Assembly (NCBI RefSeq): GCF_900112155.1
Contig: NZ_FOKQ01000016.1
Span: forward strand, 1 to 64,000
Source: Hominimerdicola alba
GTDB taxonomy: Bacteria; Bacillota; Clostridia; Oscillospirales; Ruminococcaceae
Direction: 5' to 3'
Length of the DNA stretch: 64,000 nt
This document shows, one piece after another, positions 8,045 through 17,349 of this stretch. The position numbers were made by a program, and so were the translations under genes. The stretch's first letter is position 1. Every line of letters starts with the position of its first letter. The notes beneath the pieces were generated by a model. That model was not told the origin of the DNA. It did not search any database and saw nothing but the letters and a program-made list of their open reading frames with translations.

Positions 8045-8132
8045 AACGACATTGAAATTGCTACTTTGCGAACTTCGCAAAAGCATAAATCGAACTTTTA
8101 CTCGTTCTCAAAGTTCAATTTCTAATGTCGTT
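8045..8132. repeat. Three-way-junction palindromic element (MITE or structured leader)
   Basis: Ends AACGACATTGAAATTG (8045-8060) and its near-complement at 8116-8132 can pair. Inside are two more hairpins: TTTGCGAA/TTCGCAAA (8074-8091 region) and GAACTTT/AAAGTTC (8092-8118 region). It lies in the 5' leader of the dockerin gene, after the riboswitch terminator. A weakly similar fragment (ACGACAG-TTTTGCGAACTT) occurs near 17974. It may be a mobile mini-element or part of the leader's control. Confidence 0.55.
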
Positions 8133-8205
8133 TACTATAATAAAGGTGTAACAGTACCTGATTCGAGCGCAGATAAGATCGGAAATAATGAACGGAGGAA
8201 TTCAA

Positions 8206-10095
8206 ATGAGAAGAATGCTGGCGGGCATCATGGCAGTCACCATGACTTTTTCGGGAGCGGTTCTCCCAATCGAACAGGTCTGGAAAGGTGCGGGGGTAAT
8301 AAGCGCATCTGCTGAGACCTTGACTTCGCCCAAGACCCTTACATCGGATGTGACAGTATCGGGTTCGCTGGAAACCAACAGCGATATCATACTCAACGGA
8401 CATACCCTAACCGTAAATGGTGACCTGTACATGACTGCGGGTATGCTGGATATCGGAACAGGCAAACTGATAGTAAAGGGCAATCTGTACATCGGCAAGG
8501 AAAATGCAAGCTCTTATGCTTATATAAGGATGCAGAACGCATCCGGATCCATAACCATTTCAGGTGACCTGGTTTGGAACGTAAATTCAAAAATGACAAA
8601 CACCGTGGGCAGTCAGGGATGGTATACATACGATATTATCACCGCGGGAACAATAAACGTTGCAGGCAATGTTTACGACTATATCTCTTCTGATACAAAC
8701 ACAAATTCTTTTGTCATGATGGGAACTTCCGTGCTTAACCTCAATGGTACAGGAACTCAGACCATCAAAGGTTCGTACAACGGAGAGATAGCGAATCTCA
8801 CTGTCACCAATAACAGAACGATCGATATGGAGGGATATTTCTACTCCAGAACACCTCTTGCTACCGATCTGAATATCAGAACTCAAAATGGTCTGAAGAT
8901 CTCCAAAATGTTAATGGGTGGAAAGACTGTAAACATAACAGGAAATGTCACCCAGTATTCCAATGATATTGAACTTGGCGGAGGTACGCTGAATATCTAT
9001 GGCAATTTTACGGCGCAGGGCGGCACAACAAAGCTCGGCGGAGGAAAACTCAATATCAGCAAAGATTACATGATCGCTACCGTCACCAACAAGGGCGAGC
9101 TTGTATCAACCGATGCAGGTCTTGATATGACAAACAGCAATGATGTTGTTAATGTAGTCGGAAGCTTTATAGTAAAGAATACTGCAAGTCCTGCATCAAA
9201 TCCTCTCAAAATGAATGCGGGCAAGATGTATGTAGGCGGAAATTTTGACTGCATATCAAACAGAATAGTCATTGGCTCCGGCAACACTGTATACATGAAC
9301 GGTACTTCCCCACAGACAGTCAAACTTACAAACAGCAAGAAGATATATAATCTTGTCCTGACACAAGATCTCTCGCAGTATAACTCCGATATCTCCAAAT
9401 ATGCCGTAAATCTTGTGACCAATCAGACAAAGATACCCGCTGATGCTGTCACCCTAAGTGCGACTTCATATGTGTACGACGGCACTGCTAAAAAGCCGAC
9501 AGTAACAGTAAAGATAGGTTCAAAAACTCTCACCCAAGGTACAGATTATAAAGTTGTATACTCTGACAACACCGATGCTGGCACAGCGTCTGTAACGGTA
9601 AGGGGAATGGGTGCATACACAGGTTCAGTTACCAAGAATTTCACCATAAGCCAAAAGAACATCAACAATCTGACCATAAAACTTTCGCAGACAAGCTATA
9701 CCTACGACGGCACCGCCAAGAAACCCACGGTTACAATAACCGACGGCAGCAGGACACTTACAAACGGCTCTGACTACTCAGTTTCATACTCCAACAACAC
9801 AAATGTCGGTACTGCTGCTGTGAATATCACAGGCAAGGGCAACTATACAGGAACTGCCTCGCTATCATTCAAGATCGTTAAGAAAGGCGAGACTGCCATA
9901 ACCAAGGGCGACGTTAACGGAGATGGTTCCATAACAATAACCGATATCACAAAGGCAGCTGCACACGCCAAGGGTAAAAAACTTCTGTCAGCAGAGGAAC
10001 TGAAACGTGCAGATATCAATGGAGATGGTGTGGTAAATGTTTCCGATATCACAAGGATAGCAGCGCACGTTAAGGGTAAGAAGCTTATAAATTAA
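8206..10095 (+). CDS. Secreted dockerin protein with beta-rich repeats and two Ig-like (YDG/MBG) modules
   Basis: 629 residues from ATG 8206, set by GGAGG 8 bases upstream. Signal peptide (about 1-35, ending near SASA). Residues about 36-400 form a repetitive beta-rich region (repeated NGxLTVNG, NISGNV and LNIYGNF-like strands) resembling beta-helical adhesin or filamentous-haemagglutinin repeats. Two Ig-like modules follow, each starting SY(V/T)YDGTAKKPTVT. The C-terminus is a type I dockerin with two calcium loops, DVNGDGSITITDIT and DINGDGVVNVSDIT, each followed by a helix with AAHxKGKK. Probably a cell-surface or cellulosome-attached adhesin or scaffold-bound structural protein; no catalytic module is seen. 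Transcribed behind a c-di-GMP-I riboswitch. Confidence 0.85.
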   Translation: MRRMLAGIMAVTMTFSGAVLPIEQVWKGAGVISASAETLTSPKTLTSDVTVSGSLETNSDIILNGHTLTVNGDLYMTAGMLDIGTGKLIVKGNLYIGKENASSYAYIRMQNASGSITISGDLVWNVNSKMTNTVGSQGWYTYDIITAGTINVAGNVYDYISSDTNTNSFVMMGTSVLNLNGTGTQTIKGSYNGEIANLTVTNNRTIDMEGYFYSRTPLATDLNIRTQNGLKISKMLMGGKTVNITGNVTQYSNDIELGGGTLNIYGNFTAQGGTTKLGGGKLNISKDYMIATVTNKGELVSTDAGLDMTNSNDVVNVVGSFIVKNTASPASNPLKMNAGKMYVGGNFDCISNRIVIGSGNTVYMNGTSPQTVKLTNSKKIYNLVLTQDLSQYNSDISKYAVNLVTNQTKIPADAVTLSATSYVYDGTAKKPTVTVKIGSKTLTQGTDYKVVYSDNTDAGTASVTVRGMGAYTGSVTKNFTISQKNINNLTIKLSQTSYTYDGTAKKPTVTITDGSRTLTNGSDYSVSYSNNTNVGTAAVNITGKGNYTGTASLSFKIVKKGETAITKGDVNGDGSITITDITKAAAHAKGKKLLSAEELKRADINGDGVVNVSDITRIAAHVKGKKLIN

Positions 10096-10179
10096 CTTGG
10101 CAGACAGAATATAATTGTATCAAAAAGAGCATAGCTTTTATTCGAAACATAAAAAAATACAATGACCAAAAGCAGATTA

Positions 10180-10210
10180 ATAGCCACATCTTCGGGTGTG
10201 GCTATTTTTT
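10180..10210 (+). terminator. Terminator after the c-di-GMP-controlled dockerin gene
   Basis: Stem ATAGCCACA/TGTGGCTAT with loop TCTTCGGG and six T. Confidence 0.9.
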
Positions 10211-10354
10211 AGACTAAACAACGAAATCGATTAATTTTAACTGAACGTGAAGTGCGTAAATTTTCGTACATCAAGTCAATTGTATAATATATAATGTAGT
10301 AATTTAGTAGATTAACAATATTAAGTATATTATCCTAATTCGTGTGTTAATTAA

Positions 10355-10383
10355 TTGACATTCTAAATTGAACGTGATATACT
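10355..10383 (+). promoter_or_regulatory. Sigma-A promoter for the LRR membrane protein operon
   Basis: TTGACA (10355-10360), 17-base spacer, TATACT (10378-10383). Confidence 0.7.
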
Positions 10384-10457
10384 AATCTTTGCGTGTTATT
10401 ATTGTGAGTAACTCGCCATGCCTTATCGGCATGAATATTTATACTAGGAGGGTTAAA

Positions 10458-10649
10458 ATGAATCACAAACGAAAACTTAAAATGAAAGATTATTCTAGTC
10501 AATATAAAACCAATAATGTTTATGCTTGGTCAAAATGGAATTCAAATCACTACGTAAATAAATATGTTGAGTGTGATAATCCGTTAGAGATGTATAATTT
10601 TATTAGATGTACGGTTAAACCATTAGAAATTAAAGATTTAAAGGTTTAA
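10458..10649 (+). CDS. Small basic hypothetical protein
   Basis: 63 residues from ATG 10458, preceded by the strong RBS AGGAGG. A longer open frame starting at 10389 lacks a ribosome binding site. Basic start (MNHKRKLKMK), many Tyr and Asn, no membrane segment. It ends 3 bases before the LRR gene, so the two are translated from one message. No family recognised. Confidence 0.55.
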   Translation: MNHKRKLKMKDYSSQYKTNNVYAWSKWNSNHYVNKYVECDNPLEMYNFIRCTVKPLEIKDLKV

Positions 10650-10652
10650 AAT

Positions 10653-11423
10653 ATGATGAATTTAAATGGGACTAAAAAAAGGAATGCTGTAGTAAGCATT
10701 GTAATAGTTTTACTTTGTATAAAAATCCTGACCCCATTCTTAGGACGTCCAATTTTTATATATAATAAGGATTCACTAGATGGTAAGTTAAAAAAACATT
10801 TTCTAACTTGTTCCAATGTTAAAGAAACGCTGATTTTCAATCCGAATATTTATAACCTTAGTTGTATAAAATATTGCAGCAATTTGGAAGTCTTATGTGT
10901 TTCCGTCTTTCCTTTTACTAAAAATGTTGACACTAAATACTTAGTTAATGATAATGTAAAAGCTGTTTCTTTTGCATTTCACAGTAATGACTGGTCACAT
11001 CTGAATGAATGTACTAATTTAGAAAAAATTTCTATTATAAATTCTGATTTTTCAGATACAAATGATATTTCTGATCTTAGTAAGCTTGAAGAACTGTACA
11101 TTGACACAGATAATGACCTGAACATCAGAAATATTGAAAAAAATGATAACCTAAAAAGAATATCATTAATTTCAGATAAAACGATTGATGTTTCCGGATT
11201 ATCCAAGCTGACAAATATTGAGTATCTTCATATAGGCGGCGAAATCAAAAATTTTGATATGATCCAATCAGTTTCAATTCTACAGTTGTTTGGATGTAAT
11301 GATATAGATTATGAACATCTATTAAATATCAATAATCTGGAAAAGCTCGTTACTGATTGTGATATTCCTGATGAAATTATAGAAGCACTTAAAGTAAAAG
11401 GCGTTGAAACAGTAATAGAATAA
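10653..11423 (+). CDS. Membrane-anchored leucine-rich-repeat protein (paralogue of the 58066-58815 gene)
   Basis: 256 residues. One N-terminal membrane segment (about 11-30) is followed by the conserved block TPFLGRPIFIYN, then leucine-rich repeats from about residue 60 to the end (repeated LEKI/LEEL units with NDISDLSKLEELYI and VSGLSKLTNIEYL). The minus-strand gene at 58066-58815 has the same layout and shares TP(F/Y)LG(R/K)P, so the two are paralogues. The region is AT-rich compared with the rest of the window. The role is unknown; LRRs usually bind protein partners. Confidence 0.75.
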   Translation: MMNLNGTKKRNAVVSIVIVLLCIKILTPFLGRPIFIYNKDSLDGKLKKHFLTCSNVKETLIFNPNIYNLSCIKYCSNLEVLCVSVFPFTKNVDTKYLVNDNVKAVSFAFHSNDWSHLNECTNLEKISIINSDFSDTNDISDLSKLEELYIDTDNDLNIRNIEKNDNLKRISLISDKTIDVSGLSKLTNIEYLHIGGEIKNFDMIQSVSILQLFGCNDIDYEHLLNINNLEKLVTDCDIPDEIIEALKVKGVETVIE

Positions 11424-11499
11424 AGCTTTCCTTTTATGTCATATTTCGGCTAACTATATTTCTTCTATTGCCAAAATATGCACTATATTTTAGGCACAC

Positions 11500-11533
11500 A
11501 AAGTGCAGCAGATCAACATCTGCTGCACTTTTG
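11500..11533 (+). terminator. Terminator after the LRR gene
   Basis: Perfect stem AAAGTGCAGCAGAT with its complement around the loop CAAC, followed by T-rich sequence. The rest of the 337-base gap to the next gene shows only the promoter at 11734. Confidence 0.85.
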
Positions 11534-11733
11534 TTTACGCTAAGCACCACATAAGAGTAATTCTTATGGAATTTTTGATGTCAGAAAGCATCAAACATCT
11601 CATTTATCGCTTTGCCAAACCAACCTTGGCTTTCTATTATCAATGAAATTGTCTGATCGATTATCAAAATAGGTTTAAAGCAAATATATAATAGGTTAAA
11701 TTGCCTAAATATCAGTAATTTAAATTATATACA

Positions 11734-11761
11734 TTGATTTTTAATACAAATATGTTATAAT
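11734..11761 (+). promoter_or_regulatory. Promoter of the RCC1-dockerin gene
   Basis: TTGATT (11734-11739), 16-base spacer, TATAAT (11756-11761), 33 bases before the start codon. Confidence 0.6.
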
Positions 11762-11793
11762 TGAATAACCAAATATATAAAGGAGCGATGCTT

Positions 11794-14700
11794 ATGGTAA
11801 AACGTTTTATTTCTGCACTTACAGGCTTTACACTAGCTTTTTCGATGCTGGGTTGTGTACCTGTATATGCAGAAGATACCGAAACAAACAACAACTTAGC
11901 CAATCCACAAGTCGTATCTGATGACTTAACGATTGAAAGCGGAAATTCGTTAGGCGATATTCTTGCCGATGAACTAGCTTCGTCAGCAGATGATGAGAAC
12001 GAAAATTCCAACTACACAACATTGTCTGCCTCTGTCAGTGGAAAGACCACAACTGTGGAATATCATGCCGAAACCGACTGCACGATGATTGTGGGTATCT
12101 ATGATGATACCGGTGCTGAAATGCTCGGTAAAGGTGTGTTGGAAGTTCCGTTTGGAATGAACACAGCACAGATCGATATTAACATCGATACTATGCCGCA
12201 GTATTTCCTTCTAAAAGTGTTTATGGTAGATACTGTGACATACAGACCTCTCTCCGAGGCTTATGTAAACAAGATGTATACTGAAGGTATGCAGAACTTC
12301 CTTGCGCTTACAACAGATGATTTTGACGAAGATAAGGTACTCAACCTTGATGAAGACAAAACCAATAATTTTCTTGTTTACAACAATGATGTAATTCTTC
12401 TTGACGATGAAGATGGTGAGCTGACAGTAAAAGAAAATTCTGCCAACTCCGAGAAAACATACATTTTCAAAAACGCAAGTGATCGCGTAAAATCACTGAA
12501 AGCCGGAGATGTTATCTCTGTCGGTGAAATTGAAGATATTGTGATCGTAAAGATAGGAGATATCAGTGTTGAGGGTGATACCGTTACTATATCACAGAGT
12601 CATGCTGAATTGGAAGATGTGTTCAGAATGGTCAAGATAAACCAGAACTTTGATCTGGATGATGCAGAATTTGATGATTCTACATTGCCTGATTTTGTTA
12701 CACATGAAACAGAAGAAACTGAAAGTGATATAGAGACAGATGATCAGGAGCTTAATGGTGTAATAGAAAGAAGCGAGACTACTTTTAAAAAGGGTCTTGA
12801 AATCATTAATTATAATATCTTTTTGGATGGAAATACAAAAGAAATAGATGGTGAGAAATGTTCAATCAGCGGAACAGCTAATATGAAAGGTAATATTGGA
12901 GCCGGTTTTGATATTTCACTTGTAATATATCATTTTTCAGAGGATCCCGATTACCCTGGAACTAATGCTGATTATTCAGAAATCAAAGCAGAAATATATC
13001 TTAAAAGTTCACTTACAGTCAATATTAAAGGTTCGGCATCATTTAATCTCGGTTCATTTACAGTCGCAACATTCGGTGGAGTAGTAAGTCTTAAACTTGA
13101 ACCGGTCATTGGATTTGAAGCAGATTTATCAGCTAAGCTGGAATTTTGTGCATGGTCATTGGCTGGTGTTCGAGCATATGAGGGAACTACTCAGACATTT
13201 GACATACCATATAAAAAAGAAATCAGCTTTCAAATCGACGGAAGTATTTCAATTTCGATAGACCCATGCCCCAAAATAGCGATCTTGAATGGTATAGATT
13301 CTGATTCATTTGCACTTAAACTTCACGTTAAAGTTTCGCTGGGTATTGAAACTGAGTACTTCCAGCATTTGGCAGGTGACGTCTCATCTGTACACGCCTG
13401 TAAAAAATGTATAGATGGCAAATATACTATAAAATATAACATTGGAATTGAAACTAGATTATTTGGTGAGAAAAATAAATTTTTATCTGGTGAATTTTTA
13501 TCAGGAAAAAAAGTATTAATTGATTTTTACTATTCTTTTGATACAGGTGATGGCGGTCCGGGACGTTGCCCCAGATTGGCTTATGCTGTAGATTTTAAGA
13601 TAAGTGATGAAGATGCAACACTTACGATAAAAAAACGCCATTTTGATTATAATAAAGGCGATTACGTATTTGAACCCGTATATGATCTTACAAAAGACGA
13701 TAATGTTGAACTAAAAGACTTGAAAAAAACATCTAAAATTAAATACATTAGTAAATATCTTACATCAATCTCTCCTTATTCATATGCTGCGTTTATCACA
13801 GACAGTGAGGGCACGGAATACGAGCCATATATATTTGGTGTTGAAAACCATACTACGTTAGTCAACATTGAATTGAGCAAACTTAGGAAAAAGAATAAAG
13901 GCACTTCAACAAAGCCTAAAGAAGACGATCCCCCGAAAGACGATCAACCAACAGACCCCAAGGAAGATGACTCTGTGCCTGAGTATCTGAGCGTTGTCAG
14001 AACAAAGAATACGCTTAACTATAAAAAGGGTAACGGCATGAAACTGGTTGAAGGAGTATCAGCAGGAGGCTGCATGGGATTTATTGATGCAAGCGGCACA
14101 TTATTTATTTGGGGTATTCTTACATCAGGTACCAATTACGAATATTACAGCATTCCTAATGTAAAAGAAGCTAAGATTCTTTATACAACTATTGCAATTC
14201 TTACTAAAGATGATAACTTATATTTTTGGGGTTTAAACAAATATGAAAGACCAACATTGATTGCTGAAAATGTAAAGGACTTTTGTTTGGGTAGTAGCTA
14301 TACTAATTCAGATAATACTGTAATTAATCGTTATACTTATGTCACTAATAATGGAGATTTATATGTTCATGATGAAAAAGGAACTATCATTAAATTGAGA
14401 AATGTCAGATCTATTTCTTACTCTTTTTCTAATAATATTGGCGCATGTATAACAGAAAAAAATGAATTGTATATGTGGGGATATTTAGCAAGCATCCCTA
14501 ATTCTGGGTATGATTCTGGTTATAATGATATAACTAAGATAGCTGATGATGTTAAAAATGTTGAATTTGGAATTATTTGTGTATATTATATTACTAATAA
14601 CGGAGACCTTCATACACTAGGTGTTTATAATGATTATTATTCCTACGAAGATTATGATTATTCAGATCAGATACGCATGACAGGTATAAAAGAAGTTAGC

Positions 14701-15804
14701 ACATCTTCAATTACACTTAACGCATTGATACTAGCTGATAACGGAGATCTTTACAAAGTAGGCGATAATACAGATATGCGCGATTTAAAAGATATGTATC
14801 CAGATATGAAAGGTTATGGTATTAGTGATAGTGGTCTTATTATTTATTTAAATAATGGCAGTAGTATAGGAATAACTCCAAAAGATCACTCAGATTATTA
14901 TTATTATCCACCCGTTAAGGTTGCAGGAAATATTAAAACTGTGACTAATCTTGGTTGTTGTAGTATGTGTATCGATAATAATAATGAAATATATATTTGG
15001 GGTCATAATATTACACGTGATAGTGATCCTGAGCGATGTGGCATCTATGACCGAAAAGGTTTTTTATGGGAGAAAAATCCATCAACCCCCGTCAAACTTG
15101 ACGATGTATATGCAAACCTTGCTTCGCTCGAGACCTACACACAGAACACCAACGCAGATATTTCCGAAAAAACTGATCCCTTTGCTGATCTTCTCCCCGA
15201 TTGTATTTACAATGTTTACGGCTTTGTATCAGATGAACATAATCTTACCAACGATGATCTTGTATATATCGATCAGTTCAAAACCGATGCAGATGGTATT
15301 CTGCCCTTCGATACCGCAAATGTTGCCAACGGTGACAAGCTGTTCTGGCTGGCTGTTCCCATGACTCGCACAAGCATCGAATCTGCTGAGGTGGAGATCG
15401 AAGACCTTGTCTATAATGGCGAAGAACAGCAGGTTATCCCGAAAGTAACACTTAACGGAAATGTTTTGACTGCCGGTCAGGATTATTACCTGTCAGGTGA
15501 CTACCTTGTAACAGATGCAGGCGAGTACACCATTACCATATACGGAACGAACCTTTACTGCGGAAAAGTATCAGTCACTTTCACGGTCTCTGAGGGTTCC
15601 AAGATTGTACTCGGCGATGTAAACGGCGATAGTAAAATAAATATCACCGATATTACACTTGTTGCTGCACACGTAAAAGGTAAAAGGATACTTAGTGCTG
15701 AAAAGCAGAAAGCAGCTGATGTAAATAAAGACGGAAAGATAAATATTACCGATATTACAAAGATCGCTGCTCATGTAAAAGGTAAAAAGCTTCTTACTGC
15801 ATAG
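11794..15804 (+). CDS. Very large secreted dockerin protein with RCC1-like repeats
   Basis: 1336 residues from ATG 11794 (AAGGAG 8 bases upstream; an in-frame ATG two codons earlier is too close to it). Signal peptide (about 1-28). A long beta-rich N-terminal part of unknown type (about 30-700) contains an acidic linker, and a Pro/Lys/Asp-rich linker follows near 705-735. RCC1-like propeller repeats (about 750-1120) follow: each has a (I/C)(T/D)xNN(G/E)(D/E)(L/I)Y(I/M)(W/V)G-like unit (FIDASGTLFIWG, ITEKNELYMWGY, CIDNNNEIYIWGH). An Ig-like YDG/MBG module and a C-terminal type I dockerin (DVNGDSKINITDIT and DVNKDGKINITDIT) end the protein. The middle is richer in A and T than the two ends. No catalytic domain is recognised; binding or surface display is likely. 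Confidence 0.8.
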   Translation: MVKRFISALTGFTLAFSMLGCVPVYAEDTETNNNLANPQVVSDDLTIESGNSLGDILADELASSADDENENSNYTTLSASVSGKTTTVEYHAETDCTMIVGIYDDTGAEMLGKGVLEVPFGMNTAQIDINIDTMPQYFLLKVFMVDTVTYRPLSEAYVNKMYTEGMQNFLALTTDDFDEDKVLNLDEDKTNNFLVYNNDVILLDDEDGELTVKENSANSEKTYIFKNASDRVKSLKAGDVISVGEIEDIVIVKIGDISVEGDTVTISQSHAELEDVFRMVKINQNFDLDDAEFDDSTLPDFVTHETEETESDIETDDQELNGVIERSETTFKKGLEIINYNIFLDGNTKEIDGEKCSISGTANMKGNIGAGFDISLVIYHFSEDPDYPGTNADYSEIKAEIYLKSSLTVNIKGSASFNLGSFTVATFGGVVSLKLEPVIGFEADLSAKLEFCAWSLAGVRAYEGTTQTFDIPYKKEISFQIDGSISISIDPCPKIAILNGIDSDSFALKLHVKVSLGIETEYFQHLAGDVSSVHACKKCIDGKYTIKYNIGIETRLFGEKNKFLSGEFLSGKKVLIDFYYSFDTGDGGPGRCPRLAYAVDFKISDEDATLTIKKRHFDYNKGDYVFEPVYDLTKDDNVELKDLKKTSKIKYISKYLTSISPYSYAAFITDSEGTEYEPYIFGVENHTTLVNIELSKLRKKNKGTSTKPKEDDPPKDDQPTDPKEDDSVPEYLSVVRTKNTLNYKKGNGMKLVEGVSAGGCMGFIDASGTLFIWGILTSGTNYEYYSIPNVKEAKILYTTIAILTKDDNLYFWGLNKYERPTLIAENVKDFCLGSSYTNSDNTVINRYTYVTNNGDLYVHDEKGTIIKLRNVRSISYSFSNNIGACITEKNELYMWGYLASIPNSGYDSGYNDITKIADDVKNVEFGIICVYYITNNGDLHTLGVYNDYYSYEDYDYSDQIRMTGIKEVSTSSITLNALILADNGDLYKVGDNTDMRDLKDMYPDMKGYGISDSGLIIYLNNGSSIGITPKDHSDYYYYPPVKVAGNIKTVTNLGCCSMCIDNNNEIYIWGHNITRDSDPERCGIYDRKGFLWEKNPSTPVKLDDVYANLASLETYTQNTNADISEKTDPFADLLPDCIYNVYGFVSDEHNLTNDDLVYIDQFKTDADGILPFDTANVANGDKLFWLAVPMTRTSIESAEVEIEDLVYNGEEQQVIPKVTLNGNVLTAGQDYYLSGDYLVTDAGEYTITIYGTNLYCGKVSVTFTVSEGSKIVLGDVNGDSKINITDITLVAAHVKGKRILSAEKQKAADVNKDGKINITDITKIAAHVKGKKLLTA

Positions 15805-15813
15805 CCTATAATT

Positions 15814-16980
15814 TCAAAATGCGCTTCCGAAAAACGGAAGCGCATTTTTTATTCTATAACATATTCGTCCAGTAGGGCGTAATCCTTTCAGATGTGCTGC
15901 CAGCTTTACGATATCCGTTATGTTTATTCTGCCATCGCCATTCAGATCAGCTCTGGATAAAGCATATTTGTTCAGCAGACGCTTACCTTTTATATGTGCA
16001 CTAAGCTTTACCATATCGGTAACATCCGTACTGCCGTCGAGATCAATATCTCCCCGCGAAAAATTATTCTGAATATATGCTGTATAGTCGAAAGCCTGAG
16101 AAGATATCTCCGGAAGTTCACATTGGAACTTCGAACCTTTTCCATCCGGAGTGTAGGGCTCGTGTTCTTTGGAAAAATGTTCACTGCCGTCAGCAAAATA
16201 TTCGCGTTCGCCCAGGAGATCATCCCAGGTCGGATCAAAACAATAGTATTCTCCGTCATCCAATCTAAGTATATCCCATGCGTGACCATCGCCTTTAGCT
16301 GTCCCCGCAACAGTGAGACATTCTGCACCGCAGCAGTTCATTATCAGCTGGAATGTCCTGGCATAAGCTTCACATACTCCGCTGTTATTCTTGATCACTC
16401 CGATTATATTATGCGCCTCAGGGTCGGAAGACGGCTTGCTGCCATTGTAAGCAAAATCGACACTGTTAACAAGGGTATTGTAATAAGCTTCTGCACGTTC
16501 ATATACAGTAGGTAGATCTTGAAGCGACCCAGTCTGTTCCAGAATATAGTCTTCTATCATCTGCTGAAGCATGGCACGTTCGCTGCCTGAAACATATTTC
16601 GGAGAGGATATTATGAGAAGCTCATCCTTTTCTATGCCTACTGTCGGCGATAGAAAATAAAACAGAGGTTCATCATTTCGCAGCGTAAAGTAGATCTCCT
16701 TTGCTTCGTCCTTTGTCAGATCATACTCGGCATAGTTTACTCTTTCTATAATATAGTAGCCCTTATATTCTGAAAGATCTCTGCTGTCGTTGTAAAGCTC
16801 CGTAGAAATGTCAAAAAGTTTGCTGTAAAAGCTTTGTTTTAAATCGCCGTTATCTTCGGATGCAAAATAATCGTAACCGTAACTGATACCGCCAGCAGGC
16901 TGTTCAATGGCATAGGCATGAACGCAAGGTTCAAGGATAACAGCAGACAAAATCATCATTATAAGAGCTTGTTTACGCAT
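15814..16980 (-). CDS. Secreted transglutaminase-like protein with C-terminal dockerin
   Basis: 388 residues from ATG 16980 (AGGAGGG 6 bases upstream; the longer frame from 17004 has none). Signal peptide ends near residue 25. The transglutaminase-like cysteine-protease fold shows the full triad: Cys203 in GVCEAYAR, His233 in GHAWD, Asp249 in FDPTWDD. The C-terminal dockerin (about 308-370) has loops DIDLDGSTDVTDMV and DLNGDGRINITDIV. Bacterial proteins of this class are often proteases or peptide-link editors; the substrate is unknown. The last ten residues are encoded by the terminator hairpin, and another frame would end just before it, so a frameshift near the 3' end is possible. Confidence 0.85.
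   Translation of the reverse strand: MRKQALIMMILSAVILEPCVHAYAIEQPAGGISYGYDYFASEDNGDLKQSFYSKLFDISTELYNDSRDLSEYKGYYIIERVNYAEYDLTKDEAKEIYFTLRNDEPLFYFLSPTVGIEKDELLIISSPKYVSGSERAMLQQMIEDYILEQTGSLQDLPTVYERAEAYYNTLVNSVDFAYNGSKPSSDPEAHNIIGVIKNNSGVCEAYARTFQLIMNCCGAECLTVAGTAKGDGHAWDILRLDDGEYYCFDPTWDDLLGEREYFADGSEHFSKEHEPYTPDGKGSKFQCELPEISSQAFDYTAYIQNNFSRGDIDLDGSTDVTDMVKLSAHIKGKRLLNKYALSRADLNGDGRINITDIVKLAAHLKGLRPTGRICYRIKNALPFFGSAF
15817..15850 (+). terminator. Bidirectional terminator between convergent dockerin genes
   Basis: Perfect 13-base stem AAATGCGCTTCCG with its complement, loop of five A, then T6. It overlaps the last codons of the minus-strand transglutaminase gene as currently read. Confidence 0.85.
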
Positions 16981-17093
16981 TGGGACCCTCCTGTATGTGA
17001 ACATATTTTTGAGAAGTGTTTTATATCACCGTTCTGTTTCTGACCTGATCATAAATATATTATCATTACCGCTACACTTGTTATTTTATAAGT

Positions 17094-17122
17094 ATTATAT
17101 CACAAACTATGTTATGAAGCAA
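17094..17122 (-). promoter_or_regulatory. Candidate promoter of the transglutaminase-dockerin gene
   Basis: Minus strand TTGCTT (17117-17122), 17-base spacer, TATAAT (17094-17099). The -35 box is imperfect. Confidence 0.5.
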
Positions 17123-17202
17123 TAGCAATTAAATTATGAGCGCAATGATGTCACCAAGTCCTGTGAGAACAAACTGATAATACTCACATACCTCTCCGTC
17201 AG

Positions 17203-17231
17203 TTGACGGTACCGGTGAAGTATGATATAAT
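17203..17231 (+). promoter_or_regulatory. Sigma-A promoter of the rhodanese lipoprotein gene
   Basis: TTGACG (17203-17208), 17-base spacer, TATAAT (17226-17231). The leader holds a hairpin AAAGATCG/CGATCTTT around 17288-17320 without a T-run. Confidence 0.65.
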
Positions 17232-17349
17232 TATCTAAATACAAAACCAAAAGTGACTAACAAATCACATTAACTTTCAGCATACTTAAAGATCGTGTGC
17301 TTATCGCGGCGATCTTTATTATGATAATGAGGAAAGGAAATTCTGTAGA

